NCBI GenBank assembly: GCA_029339195.1
Contig: JAPTJF010000038.1
Span: 173,057 to 237,056 of the forward strand
Source of the DNA: Micractinium sp. NFX-FRZ
Taxonomy: Eukaryota; Chlorophyta; Trebouxiophyceae; Chlorellales; Chlorellaceae
Reading direction: 5' to 3'
DNA length: 64,000 nucleotides
This document shows, in pieces, positions 45,801-56,200 of the stretch (position 1 is its first letter; the number at the start of each line of letters is the position of its first letter). The notes beneath the pieces were generated by a model. The model did not search any database, had not been told where the DNA came from, and saw nothing but the letters and a program-made list of their open reading frames with translations. A program made the translations under genes and the position numbers.

Positions 45801-47898
45801 CCTGGGTGGTGTGCACCGTGCCGCTGGGCGTGCTCAAGGCCGGCTCCATCGCCTTCACCCCCTCCCTGCCCACCGCCAACCTCAACGCCATCAGCGCCCT
45901 GGGCATGGGCCTGCTCAACAAGGTGGGTGCGTTGGGCGCTAGAGCGGCTGGCTGGCCGTGGAGGGTTACGGTGGTCACCGGAGACGCGTGCAAAAAAGGT
46001 GGGGTGGGTGCTCTGCTGAACGGCACGGGGCGGGCGCACAGATCCCCTTCCAACTCACTCCTCTGTTCTCGTCTGCCCCCCTCCCAAACGTTGCTGCCAC
46101 CCGCAGGTGGTCCTGGTCTTCCCCACCGCTTTCTGGGGCAGCACCGCCGACATCATCAACCGCATCGACCCAAACATGGCGGGGGCCTGGGAGGAGATCT
46201 ATTCCATGGCTCCCTCAGCCATCATGGGTGAGCTGCCCTGCTCCTGTGCTCCTTTGTTCTCCCCCCTGCTCTCTTGCTGTCATGGCGGTGCTCCCTTCCG
46301 TGTGACCGTCAAAAACCCTAAACCCTAAACCCTGACCCGTGACGGTGGACCAGCGGGGGAGGGTGCAGCAGCAGAAAGGTGGGGGGAGTGGGCAGGATGC
46401 CCACCATGCCATGGTGACCACAGCAGGCATGTCATGGGCGAGGCACCTTTCTCGAGTTGGTTGCCTCCTGGGCAACCAGGCATGGCCCCAGCCGGACGGG
46501 CGAGCAAGGGGTTGTAGTGCAGTCAGTCGTGTGTGCTTGGCCTTCCCATCTGCCGCCCAAGTCCTGGCGCCACACTTACCGCCACTTCATGCCCCTTCCT
46601 CCTCTCCACACTCTACACCCTCTGCACCTGTCCTTGTGGCCTTCTCCGCCGCCACCTGCTCCCTGTCGACGGGCAAGGCAGACGCTGAGCTGGTTTGAAA
46701 CCCTGCCCCTCCCCGCCTTTACTCCCCTGCAGGCCGGCCCGTGCTGGTGGCCTTCTCAGCCGCCACCTACGCCCAGTCCATGGAGAGCAAGAGCGACGCT
46801 GACCTGGTGGCGGAGGTGATGGCTGTGCTGCGCACCTGCTTCGGATCCACCATCCCATCACCCACCCAGGTGCGACAAGCGGCACCCCCGCTTGGCGGGC
46901 TCGGCTGTGGGCTCTGCTGGGCCACCCCCTCCCTGCCTGCGTGCCCACGCCTGCGCCGCCGGCTTGGCTGCCTGCATGGCTGCATGGCTGCCGCCTGGCG
47001 CTGCCCTTTGAAGACCCTCCCCCGCGCCCCGACCCCACTGCCCGCCGCCTGCGCAGTCGTTTGTCACCCGCTGGGGCAGCGACCCCTTCTCCCTGGGCTC
47101 CTACTCCTACACCAAGCGCCTCGTCAGCCCCTTCTCGGGCAACCGTGCCAACTACGTCACCGTGCACAACACGTGAGCGAGGGGGGAGAGGGGGAATGGG
47201 GCGCTAGCATGGGGGGCAGGTGGGGGCGAACCAGAGTGGAAGCGTGAGAGGAGGATCAGGGTGAGGAGGGTGCGGGGTGGAGTTGGAGAGGGTTGAGGGG
47301 TGCCAGCTGCGGCTGCATGCACATCTCATGGAAAAAGTCAGCATGCATGTCATGGAAAAAGTCAGCATCCACACACACGTGATAGGCAGCGGGATGATGG
47401 GGCACCGGGCGGGGTTGTCGGGGCGTCGTGCTGCCGGTGCCAACAGGTTGTGCAAGTCCTGGTCGGTCAGTGGGGAGGGGGAGGGCACGGTGGCGTGCAC
47501 TGGCTGTGCTGCCATAGGTCGCAGGCAGGCGGGGAGTGGGGCTGCCTCCCTGCCTGGCTGGGTGGCTGGATGGCCGGATGGGCCCTTGCCACACCCAAGG
47601 CCGGCCCCGCCTACTGCTCGCTCTGGTGCCACCGCCCTTCCGGACAATGGGCGCCACCTGACCCCCGCCTCCGTCCGTTCATCAACCCTCCCCCACATAC
47701 TCCCCCACCCACCCATCCACCCCCCCCCGGCCCGGCTGCAGCACCGGCGCCCCCGTGGGCTGCTCCGGCTGCACCAAGCGCGTCTACTTTGGCGGGGAGC
47801 ACACGCGCAACGACTACCCCGCCACCACGCACGGCGCCTACAAGTCGGGACAGGACGCCGGCTGCGCGCTGCTCAAGGCGGCGGGCAGGACGTGCTGA
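42807..47898 (+). CDS. Secreted polyamine-oxidase-like flavoprotein with extensin-like proline-rich stalk
   Basis: Ten exons close in phase to 620 aa: 42807-43326, 43781-44078, 44486-44632, 44890-44962, 45324-45444, 45750-45922, 46107-46227, 46733-46869, 47057-47172, 47742-47898. Residues 1-22 are a signal peptide (MRADVLLCLVAACLSCVPLA). Residues 24 to about 165 are repeats of PPRP, PPSP and SPRPPPP, the hydroxyproline-rich style of volvocine and Chlorella wall proteins. The flavin amine oxidase starts at DVIIVGAGMAGARAA (FAD dinucleotide motif), with VGGRVSTTY, GGYQKLVEQML, LLNKVVLVF whose Lys (about 444) is the conserved flavin-side Lys, and YFGGEHTRNDYPATTHGAY near 584-602. It should oxidise a polyamine or related amine outside the cell and make H2O2. 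The stalk would anchor it in the wall; this is inference. Confidence 0.9.
45624..45661 (+). pseudogene. Decayed copy of amine oxidase exon 6 start
   Basis: The segment GCCTCTGCCAGTGCCAGGGT and following bases match the start of the real exon 6 (splice site at 45749) at about 30 of 38 positions, 122 bp upstream. An in-frame TGA follows at once. Confidence 0.7.
46313..46333. repeat. Interstitial plant-type telomere repeat
   Basis: Three copies of AAACCCT (TTTAGGG on the other strand) in an intron of the amine oxidase gene. TTTAGGG is the telomere unit of land plants and of Chlorella relatives. Confidence 0.85.
46627..46697 (+). pseudogene. Decayed copy of amine oxidase exon 8
   Basis: Reads PVLVAFSAATCSLSTG then KADAELV and TGA, against RPVLVAFSAATYAQSMES and KSDADLV in the real exon 8 starting at 46733. 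About 55 of 70 bases agree, 111 bp upstream. The stop codon at 46695 shows that it is not used as an exon. Confidence 0.85.
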
Positions 47899-49375
47899 TC
47901 TGCCCATGCCGCCCGCAGGCCACAGCCCGCCAGATGGTGTGCACACGTGGGGCAGTGGGAGCCTTGCCGGTGGCCCAGCAGCACCCCGCCCTTTCGATAC
48001 ATTAAGATGAGCGCACCTGCGCTTGCTGTGGGCGTTGCCAGTGTGCTGCCTGATGTGCAGCCCCAGCTGGTGTAGGGCGTCGCTGCTGGGCCCCCGGAGC
48101 CTTGCTGGCTGCCCCCATCCTTGGCTGCACACCCCACACCACCCCGCCCTGCCGCTGCACGCAGTGTGCCCTGTCGTCCCCCATAATGCGTTCCTTACCC
48201 GCCTAGAGCCACTTCTGAATACGTATTCGAATCCCTTCTATCCAATTCTTCCCTCCCACCCCTGTTAGGCCTGCCCCCTGTCACCTGTCTATCTGCCTGG
48301 TTTCCCGGAGATTCTGCGTGCACATTGCGACTTCTTATCAGTGCTGTCTGTGACCTCTGAAGTGTCCAGCCAGGCCCTGCAGCCCAGCTAGGGTATCCGC
48401 TTCGCAGCACTGGTTGCAGTCCTCTGTGAAGATTGTAACCCTTGACACAAAAACAGCTGCACTTACTTTACATGGGGCGCCAGCATAGGCGATGCTACAA
48501 CGCACGGCGCGGTGGCGCCGGCACAGCCGAGGGCAGTGTGCACAGCCGGGGGAGGGGGAGCAGGGGGGTGCAGGCAGTACACTGCTATACAGGCCCTCTC
48601 GTAACTTGCTAGGGGCAAGGGAGGGTGCAGCCATAGGCCGTATGCCACGGTCTTAGTGCGAGGGCAGGCGGTTGCCTTGCGAGAGCGGAGTGCGAAAGCA
48701 CCTCCTGCCCCTATGTATGAGGCCAGCGCGCTAAGAAATGCAAATATCGGAACTGAGATGGTGGAGATGAGGCGAGCACGCTAAAAGATCGAGAGGTTGA
48801 TGAAAGGGTGGGCATTGCTACAGGGGGGTGTTGTAGAGGGGCGTGTATGCCATGGCGCATAGAGGGGGTGGGGTGGGGTGGAGGGGATGCAAAGGTTTAG
48901 CAGGGTCAAGTTCCCAACACAGCCAGCACTACGTATACTAAACCAGGACGACAACTACAGACATTGAAAGCATATACACAGGGTTCATTCGTTTGTTTGA
49001 TCGGACCAGCAGGGGGCCGTGGGGCGCAGGCGGGCGCAGGCATTGCGGCGCAAGGGTTCGCTAGTTGGGGGAGAAGAGCGAAGATCTGGGTTCTTTGGCA
49101 GGGATGGACCGGGCCCCAATGGGGGCCACACATCTGGGCAAGAAAGGAAACAGCACAGGGGGTGAGCTTGTACAAGTGTGTGTGTGTGTGTGTGCGCATG
49201 TGCGGGTGTGATGTGTTGATGGTGCACCCTGCCTCTGCTCATCTTGGGGAGGGAGGCGAGGGTGGGGCCGGCAGGGGGGGGCGGTGCACGGCATCGCGCT
49301 GCCATGCTGGCAGCCCACAGTCACGTGCGCCATGGCAGGGCAGCACCAGTGCAGCTTGCCACCAATCAATGGGGC
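47899..49375. other. Convergent intergenic region, amine oxidase and CBM20 genes
   Basis: 1.48 kb without a supported exon. TGTAA at 48434-48438 on the plus strand and TTACA at 48468-48472 (TGTAA on the minus strand) are candidate poly(A) signals for the two facing genes. A (GT)n tract of about 19 bp starts at 49176. Confidence 0.6.
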
Positions 49376-52371
49376 CTAGCTGAGGAAGGGCAGGGCCGCC
49401 AGTGCGGCATAGCCCACCCAGAAAGCCACCTGGGCCGCGCCGCGGACAGGGGTCGGCACCGCCTCCTGGCCAGAGCTCCACAACAGGCCTCCAGCAATGA
49501 ACAGAGTCTCAGTCGCCAGCCAGAGTGCCGCAGCTGCAGGCACGGATGGGCAGGCAAGGGGCACAGGGCGCAGGCAGGGGGTGGGTTGAGGAGGCTTGCA
49601 GCTGGCGAGGCAAGCAATCTTAATACAATGGAGGAGGCATGCCACACGTCTGTGCTGTGCTGTGCTGGCAGAACGGCGCATTGGAGCAGGGGGCAGCACA
49701 GCGCGAGCAGACCGGCGCAGCCACCAGGGCAGCACAGCACAGCGCGCAGCGGAGGTGGCACCTGGGAAGGAGGCTCGGCCGGTGACGTCATCGGCGGTGA
49801 CAGGCGGCAGGAGCTGCTGCCGCGCAGCGCCTGCGGAGTGGGCCTGCACTGCGGGAGCAGCTGCTGGCGCCAGCGGGCCTTTCACCAGGGCCTGTCCGCT
49901 GCTGCTGGTGGTGGTGGTGGTGGAGGCAATGCTGTTGCTGCTGGGGCCGCTGCTGGCGGGTGACAGCGCGGCCCTGGGAGGGGCGGGAAGCGCGACTGCC
50001 GACATGGCGCCTGTCGTCACGCCGTTGTGCACGGTGCGCCGGCTGCGGCGCTGCTGCTGCGGCGACTTGGGCGCAGGCCCGCTGCTGCCGCCGCCGCCCT
50101 TGCTGCCGCCCTTGCCTCCGCGGCCGCCCTTGCTGCCGCTGCCACGGCGGTTGCTGCTGCCCCCGCTGCTGTCCAGGGAAAGCAGCAGCTCAAAGTCGGC
50201 AGACAGGTCTTCGGCCTGCCGCGCACCCGCCGCCACCTCCTGCCGCAGCAGGCTCACCCGGGTGGCCAGCCGCTGGTGTGTGGGGCTGCCCGCGGACACC
50301 AGCCCTGCTGCGGACACAGCAGACGACAGCAGCTCTCGTGTGCTGCTGCTGCCCATGTGGCTGCTGCTGTACACACCGCCGTGGCTGCTGCTGTTCATGC
50401 GGCGCACCTGGCGCTCCAGCTGCGCCAGCGAGGCAGCCGGCAGCTGCGCTGCCAGCCGGCTCTGGGCCAGCTCCGCAGCTGTGAGCAGGCGGCTGCCGGT
50501 GGCGGCTGGGGCGAAGCTGTAGTGAACGGAGCCGTCGCCGTGGGCGCGCACCACAATGCTTGCCTGGCTGGCCGCCGCGGCCGCAGCCACGGCGTCGAGC
50601 GCGGGCAGGCGCAGCGGCAGGCGCGCCACGCTGGCAGGCGGCACAGCAGGGGCAGCGTGGCGCGTGTGCGCAGCAGCAGCCTTGCTCGTGGCCGCTTCCA
50701 AGAGGCTGACCCTCTGAGAGGCCTGCTCTGCACGCAGCTCGGCCGCGGCGGCCGCCACCTCCAGCCGCTTCATGCGCTGCTGCCGCCAGCTGCGCTGGAG
50801 GGTGAGCTCTTCATGCACCACACGCTGTGCATCTGCGGCCGCGCTGCAAATCTTCACCTCGCTGCACGCACAGCAGCAAAGGGACACAACGGGAGCGGGA
50901 ATGAGCAGCACAGAAGCACATGGAGCAGGCACAGCGGTGAGCGGTCAACAGGCAACGTACTGTTGACAGGTCACACAACCGAGTGAGGCTGCTGCAGAAA
51001 GGGCAAGCTGTGGCACAGTGCTACGGCATGACAGGTGCAGCCAGGCCGTATGGGACCTCTGCTGGCTCCCTGCCGACTTGAAATGTAAATACTTGGGCTT
51101 GGTTGAGCCAGGCCCTGCCACCCCACCTCTCCAGCACCTCCGCCTCCAGGCTGGCAAGCCGCTCCGCCAGCTCAGCCCGGCGCCTCGTCAGGTCCGCCAC
51201 GCGGGCACAGGCAGCGTCCGCCACAGCCTGCAGGTGTGGCCAGGGGTTGGGTAGCAGACAGAGGAGGGCGTAAAGGGAGGCGGGGAGCATGCCTGAACGC
51301 CGCCTCCACTTTGCCCAGGCTGCTGCCAGCGGGCGGCAAGGGGAGCGCAGCAGTGCGTGCTTGCAGGAGCTGGAGGATAGCCAGCGCAAGCACCCAGTCG
51401 CCAGCCTCAGCATCATTCAATGCTTTGATGACACCACCAATCCTTTTTTTTTTTACACAACTTCACTGCTGCCTCACCTGCAGCTGCGAGCGGTCTGCTG
51501 CCACCTCCGTGGCGCAGGTGTCGCCAAACCGGCACCGCACAGTGAGCACCGGGGCTGCGGCGCCCCCGCCGGCGGTTGTGGCACCCGCCAGCTCCGGCAC
51601 GCGCAGCGCACGGTCGGCGCCGCCCTCCCACTCCTGCACGCCCGCGCCATCGCCGCGGCGGCGCACCAGCTTGAGGGCGTGCTGACCGGGCGGCAGGCTG
51701 ACCTGGCCCACCCAGGAGTGGCCCTCCCGCCACTCCAGCGGCACGCCTCGCTGCACATCCCACCCGCCAAGCTCCGGGCAGCTGCCCACCACCACCAGGT
51801 GTTCCCCATAGGCCAGCTGGCAGGCGGGCACTTCAAATGCTGCCAGCACGGGGGCCGGCGGCTGTGGGGCGGCAGCAGGCGCTGCCGGCGCGCCGGCGCT
51901 GGCGCCAAGGGGCGTGAGCTCCTCCTCTCGAGCCGCCCATGTTGCGCCCTGCGTGCGGTCATGGGGAAATTGTTGCACACTATGTGGCTGGCAGCACTGG
52001 AATGGGCGGCTGGGGTGGCCGGTGAGGAGGCAGGGCCCAGCCTCTGGCAGCACGGCAGGGCGGGGTCGATGCGTAGGGCGAGGCAGGGGCGCTTGTGGTC
52101 CCAGCGCTGCAACCAGCAGTACCCTGGCGCGCACCTGGGCGCTTGCGGCGGCGATCAGGCGGGCGCTCCTGGGCCTCTTCGCCCAGCGCAGCCCTGCAGG
52201 GTAGGTTGAGGGTTTCGCGTCGGATGTTTCGCCATTGCGGCCGGCACCTGGGCTGACAGCGAGCCGCAGCCTCCTCCAGGGCTCACCTTGCGCCTCCCAT
52301 GACGCTTTACGCCTGATGGATGCCTGCATCCCGACCGTCGCCGGCAGGAAGGCGGCCATTGGAGTGGCCAT
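49376..52371 (-). CDS. CBM20 starch-binding, coiled-coil, membrane-anchored protein
   Basis: Six exons close in phase to 657 aa: 52371-52287, 52193-52135, 51948-51478, 51227-51127, 50861-49762, 49533-49376. The first 48 residues (MATPMAAFLPATVGMQASIR, then Arg/Ala-rich) look like a plastid transit peptide. A CBM20 starch-binding domain covers about 82-190: LAAFEVPACQLAYGEHLVVV, GSCPELGGWD and LEWREGHSWVG with the binding Trp residues. Coiled-coil follows (LTRRRAELAERLASLEAEV; QQRMKRLEVAAAAAELRAEQ), then a Ser/Gly/Lys-rich disordered stretch. The last 52 residues hold two hydrophobic helices (WLATETLFIAGGLLW, VAFWVGYAALAALPFL). The arrangement suggests a tether between starch and a plastid membrane. 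It recalls algal pyrenoid proteins with CBM20 and coiled-coil such as SAGA1, but I cannot claim orthology. Confidence 0.82.
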
Positions 52372-53260
52372 TCTTTGCCTCCCGCCCACAGCCCTCTAAG
52401 ACAGCTTACTTCAGGCGTGATTGCCGTGCTGGTGTGTGAGGATCATGCCAGATTGTAAATAAGAGCATCAGTGCCAAACTCATTTTCATGCCGGCTGTAC
52501 TGCATGCAGGCGGCACGCAGGGGTCGCCTGCTCGGGAGGCGTTGCCTCGGCCTCATTGAGTGTGTCTCAGCACACCAGTTGGTGTCAGTTCGCCCTTAGT
52601 ATGTCTGAAGAAAAGCACGTGACCCGATACCTTGCCCAGCAACTTGTCGCTGCTTATGGCCAGGGGCGCTGCCAGGGCGCTGCTGAGCGGCGGCAACGTT
52701 GCCCTCGCTGTGCAAGGCTTTCTGGAGCCGATCAACCTCACCTGCCACGCCTCCTGCACTGTTCGCCTTCTTCACACCAGATGCGTATCACCCGCCCCTC
52801 TCCGCAGCCTCACGGTTTCGGTGGAAGCGCGCGCGCGCGCCCCTGCTGTGTGCAGACCAGCTGCTCCGGTTGGCACCGCGTTCATAATCGTTGGCCTGTC
52901 TGCACGAGACCTTGTTCAGAACAGAAACACAACTCGAGAGCTTCCAGGCGTTTGTTCTGGCACGACTTCTACGGCACGGCTGCAACCATGCTTCCTGTGC
53001 TTGCCTCATTACTACACAAGCAACACGCCGTTTCGGGTGCGGCCCTTCGAAACCGATGCCTGCGGAGCGCAGTGGTTTGGGGTGTGGTTCGGTTGCGTTT
53101 GCGGCAATGGGGACCGTGACGGCGCCCTACCCCCCGGAACTCCGAAACGTTTAAAAAGACCCCCCGACACTCATCGGGAGTTTGAACGCTTGAAGGAGCG
53201 CCGCAATGCAGGAACGGCACGGTACATTTGCCCGGATACCGCCGCCGCCGCCGCCGCCGC
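52372..53260. other. Divergent promoter region, CBM20 protein and acetyl-CoA synthetase
   Basis: Head-to-head region of about 0.9 kb. A TATA-like TTTAAAAA at 53150-53157 faces acetyl-CoA synthetase. Several frames are open, but none joins either gene in a way I can support, although a short 5' exon for the synthetase is possible. Confidence 0.55.
53150..53157 (+). promoter_or_regulatory. Candidate TATA-like element of acetyl-CoA synthetase
   Basis: TTTAAAAA about 105 bp upstream of the ATG at 53261, the only A/T-rich octamer in the surrounding GC-rich stretch. Confidence 0.35.
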
Positions 53261-56200
53261 ATGCCCTGGCAGCGGCGGCGGCAGCCTCTGCTGCCCGCCT
53301 CCCCCCCGCAGTGTTCCTGCCACTCCTCCACTCCATCACGCGCATTGTCTCCCCTGCCTACCATGCCCCTCGCACGTGCAGACGGCAGCAGCCCGCCTCC
53401 AGATGGGCGGGCAGAGTACCCGGAGCAGTGGCAGGAGATGGCGTACATCAAGAGCCGGGCGGAATACGAAGAGTAAGCCTGTGCACACAATGTGCATCTA
53501 CAATGCATGAAGAAGGGGTTAATGGAGTATGCGATGATGGAGAAATTTACTGCCTGCAGTCCAGCCTTGCTTCTGGATCAACCTTCCTACCGGCAACACC
53601 GTGCCACAGCGCACGCCTCGGTGCCAACAGCCGCTGCTCACCCACCAAGGCGACTGCCCTCTGCTGCTGCCCGGGCCCGTGCCTCCCCCCAAGCAAACCC
53701 AGATAATGATGTGGATCCTTGAGTGCAGCGTGCGTTCGCCCTGTGGTGGACGCCTCCAAGCAGCAAGGTGCCCTTGTCCCGTCCTCTCCCTCCCTCCCTG
53801 ACCCGCCTCCCACCTGCCTTGCAGGATGTACCGCCGCTCGGTGGACGACCCAAACGGCTTCTGGCGGGACATGGCCCTCGCCGAATTCCACTGGCAGAGG
53901 GAGCCCGACCAGCAGCACACCTCATCCAACTTTGACGTCCGTAAGGTGTGGTGGGCGGGGCGCTTGCTTGGGGAGGGGTGGCATGCAGCTCGTCCCCTGC
54001 CCTTTCTGCTTCCGTGGCGGGCATGAAAGCAGTTCTTGCCCGTGATGATGTCGGCAAGGACTTGGGGCCTGCCGCCACCCAAATGCAAATTCAAGCGGCG
54101 AGAGGTGGGCCCAGCTTGCGCGCCCCTTCATCTGCCCGCCTCCCCCCCCCCTTTGCCGCTAGCACCAGCTCCACCTCGCGCCCCTGCCGCCCCCGCCCCC
54201 GCCCCCGCCTGCCCCGCGCCCCGCAGGGCAAGGTGTACAGCGAGTGGTTCACCGGCGGGGTGACCAACATGTGCTACAACTGCCTGGACCGCCACGTGGC
54301 GGCGGGGCACGGCGGGGAGCGGTGCTTCCTGTTTGAGGGGAGCGAGCCGGGGCGGCAGGGAGGGGCCACCTACCAGGAGGCGCTGGACGAGGTGTCGCGC
54401 GTGGTAGGTGCCGCCTTGCGTGCTGCCCTGCCTGGTTCTGATGGAATGGGCGGGGGGTGGGCTTGCTTGTTGGGAGGGTCGGGCTGCGCGGGGCATGTGG
54501 CACGGTTTATGGTCCCAGAGAAGTAGAGGGCAGGCGCCAGGGGGCGGGTGCGGGGACAGGCCAGTGCGGGGTCGAGGGGGTGGCGAGGAAGGCAGGGATT
54601 GGAAGGCGGAAGCTCGCAAGAACTGGGTACACCCAGCCCCACCCCCCTGACTCCTCGCCCTGCAGGCCAACTGGCTGCGTGCCCAGGGGGTGGGGAAGGG
54701 GGACTATGTGGCCATCTACATGCCCATGGTGATGGAGCTGCCCTACGCAATGGTGGGTGGGCCAACCTGCCGTTGACTGTTCTAATTACCAACCTGAGCT
54801 TCTCACGCTCCACTTGCATCATCCCCGGTTTGCCGACATCAGCGTTTGGGCCGCGGGTGGCAAGTGGCTTGCTGTGTGCGCCCGTGGAGGGGCAACAGGG
54901 GCGGCACCATGCCCACCCCCTCCACGCCAAGCTGTTGTTGGTCTGCTGCGCCGCTGCTGCTGCCCTACATTAACTTGTGCACCAATGAGTAGCCGCTGAA
55001 CCCCTGCCCGTGCATGCACACCACTCCCCTGCCCCCTGCGCCCGCAGCTGGCGTGCGCGCGCATCGGCGCTGTGCACGCTGTAGTGTTTGGCGGGTTCTC
55101 AGCAGAGGCGCTGGCTGGGCGCATCGAGGGCTGCAAGGCCACGGTAGGCGGCAGGCGGCAAGGAAGCGGGGCGGGTAGTGGGCACAGGCAGTGCCGCGAG
55201 CCAGGCAGGCAGGCAGCCAGGCAGCACGTGCACTGTTTCCCAGTCCAGCTAGCAGCGCATGTCCTGCCCGCCAACGCTTGGGAACCAGCAATGCACGTAA
55301 CTACAGAGATGCCACAGCCTGCGCCACACACTGAGCAAGTGGTTGGACAACCTTGCTGCCTCCCATTTCCCCCAGTGCTCTCCCTTGCCCTGCACCCACC
55401 CCTGTCCCAGCCCGCGCACCAGCTCTCCAGGTGTTGTGTTAACTGATCTGCACGCCTTGCTTTGCCGGACGCCATTCTTTCACCCTGATGCATTTCTTGA
55501 GCACGGCCCTGCCCGTTAGCTCCGCCCCCCACCCCACGCCAGGTGCTCATCACCTGCTCCGGCACCATGCGGGGGCCCAAGCCCGTCAACCTCAAGGCGA
55601 TTGCGGATGAGGGCTGCCGGCTTGCAGCGGAGAAGGGCCACAAGGTGACCTCCAGCATGGCACAGCGTGCTGGTCGGGTGGTCGTGCTGGTGACAGTGCT
55701 CAGCCCTGGCGCCTGCGCACGGCTTTTGCATGGCTGCCCACCCGCCTATGTGCCTCCCTTTCCTGACCAGCACGACCCTGGGGACTGCATTCGACCTTCT
55801 TATCCCCTCTGGAACGCGCCCGTCTCTTGTTCGACAGGTGCCCAAGGTGCTGGTGCTGCACAATGAGGACGCGGGCGAGAGGGAGGATGCGGCCATGCAG
55901 GCGGGGCGCGACGTCTTCTGGCAGGATGCCGTGCCGCTGCAGAGCCCGCAGGTGACGGGGCGGGCAGCTGGGGCAGGTGGGCGGGATGGCCACACAGATC
56001 TGGTGGGGAGGGCAAGGGCAGTGGATTTGTTTTGGACACCAGGCTGCCAGCCTAGTGACTGGCCACCAGTGGTGGCCCGACAGTAGGACACCAGCGGTGC
56101 ACGGCGCTCGCTTTGCCTCCTCCTCGGAACTGCCTGCCCTTGCGCGTGCTGCCTGGGACCTTCCCCTGGCCCCCGCCTGGTGCTGTGCCCCGTGGAGTGG

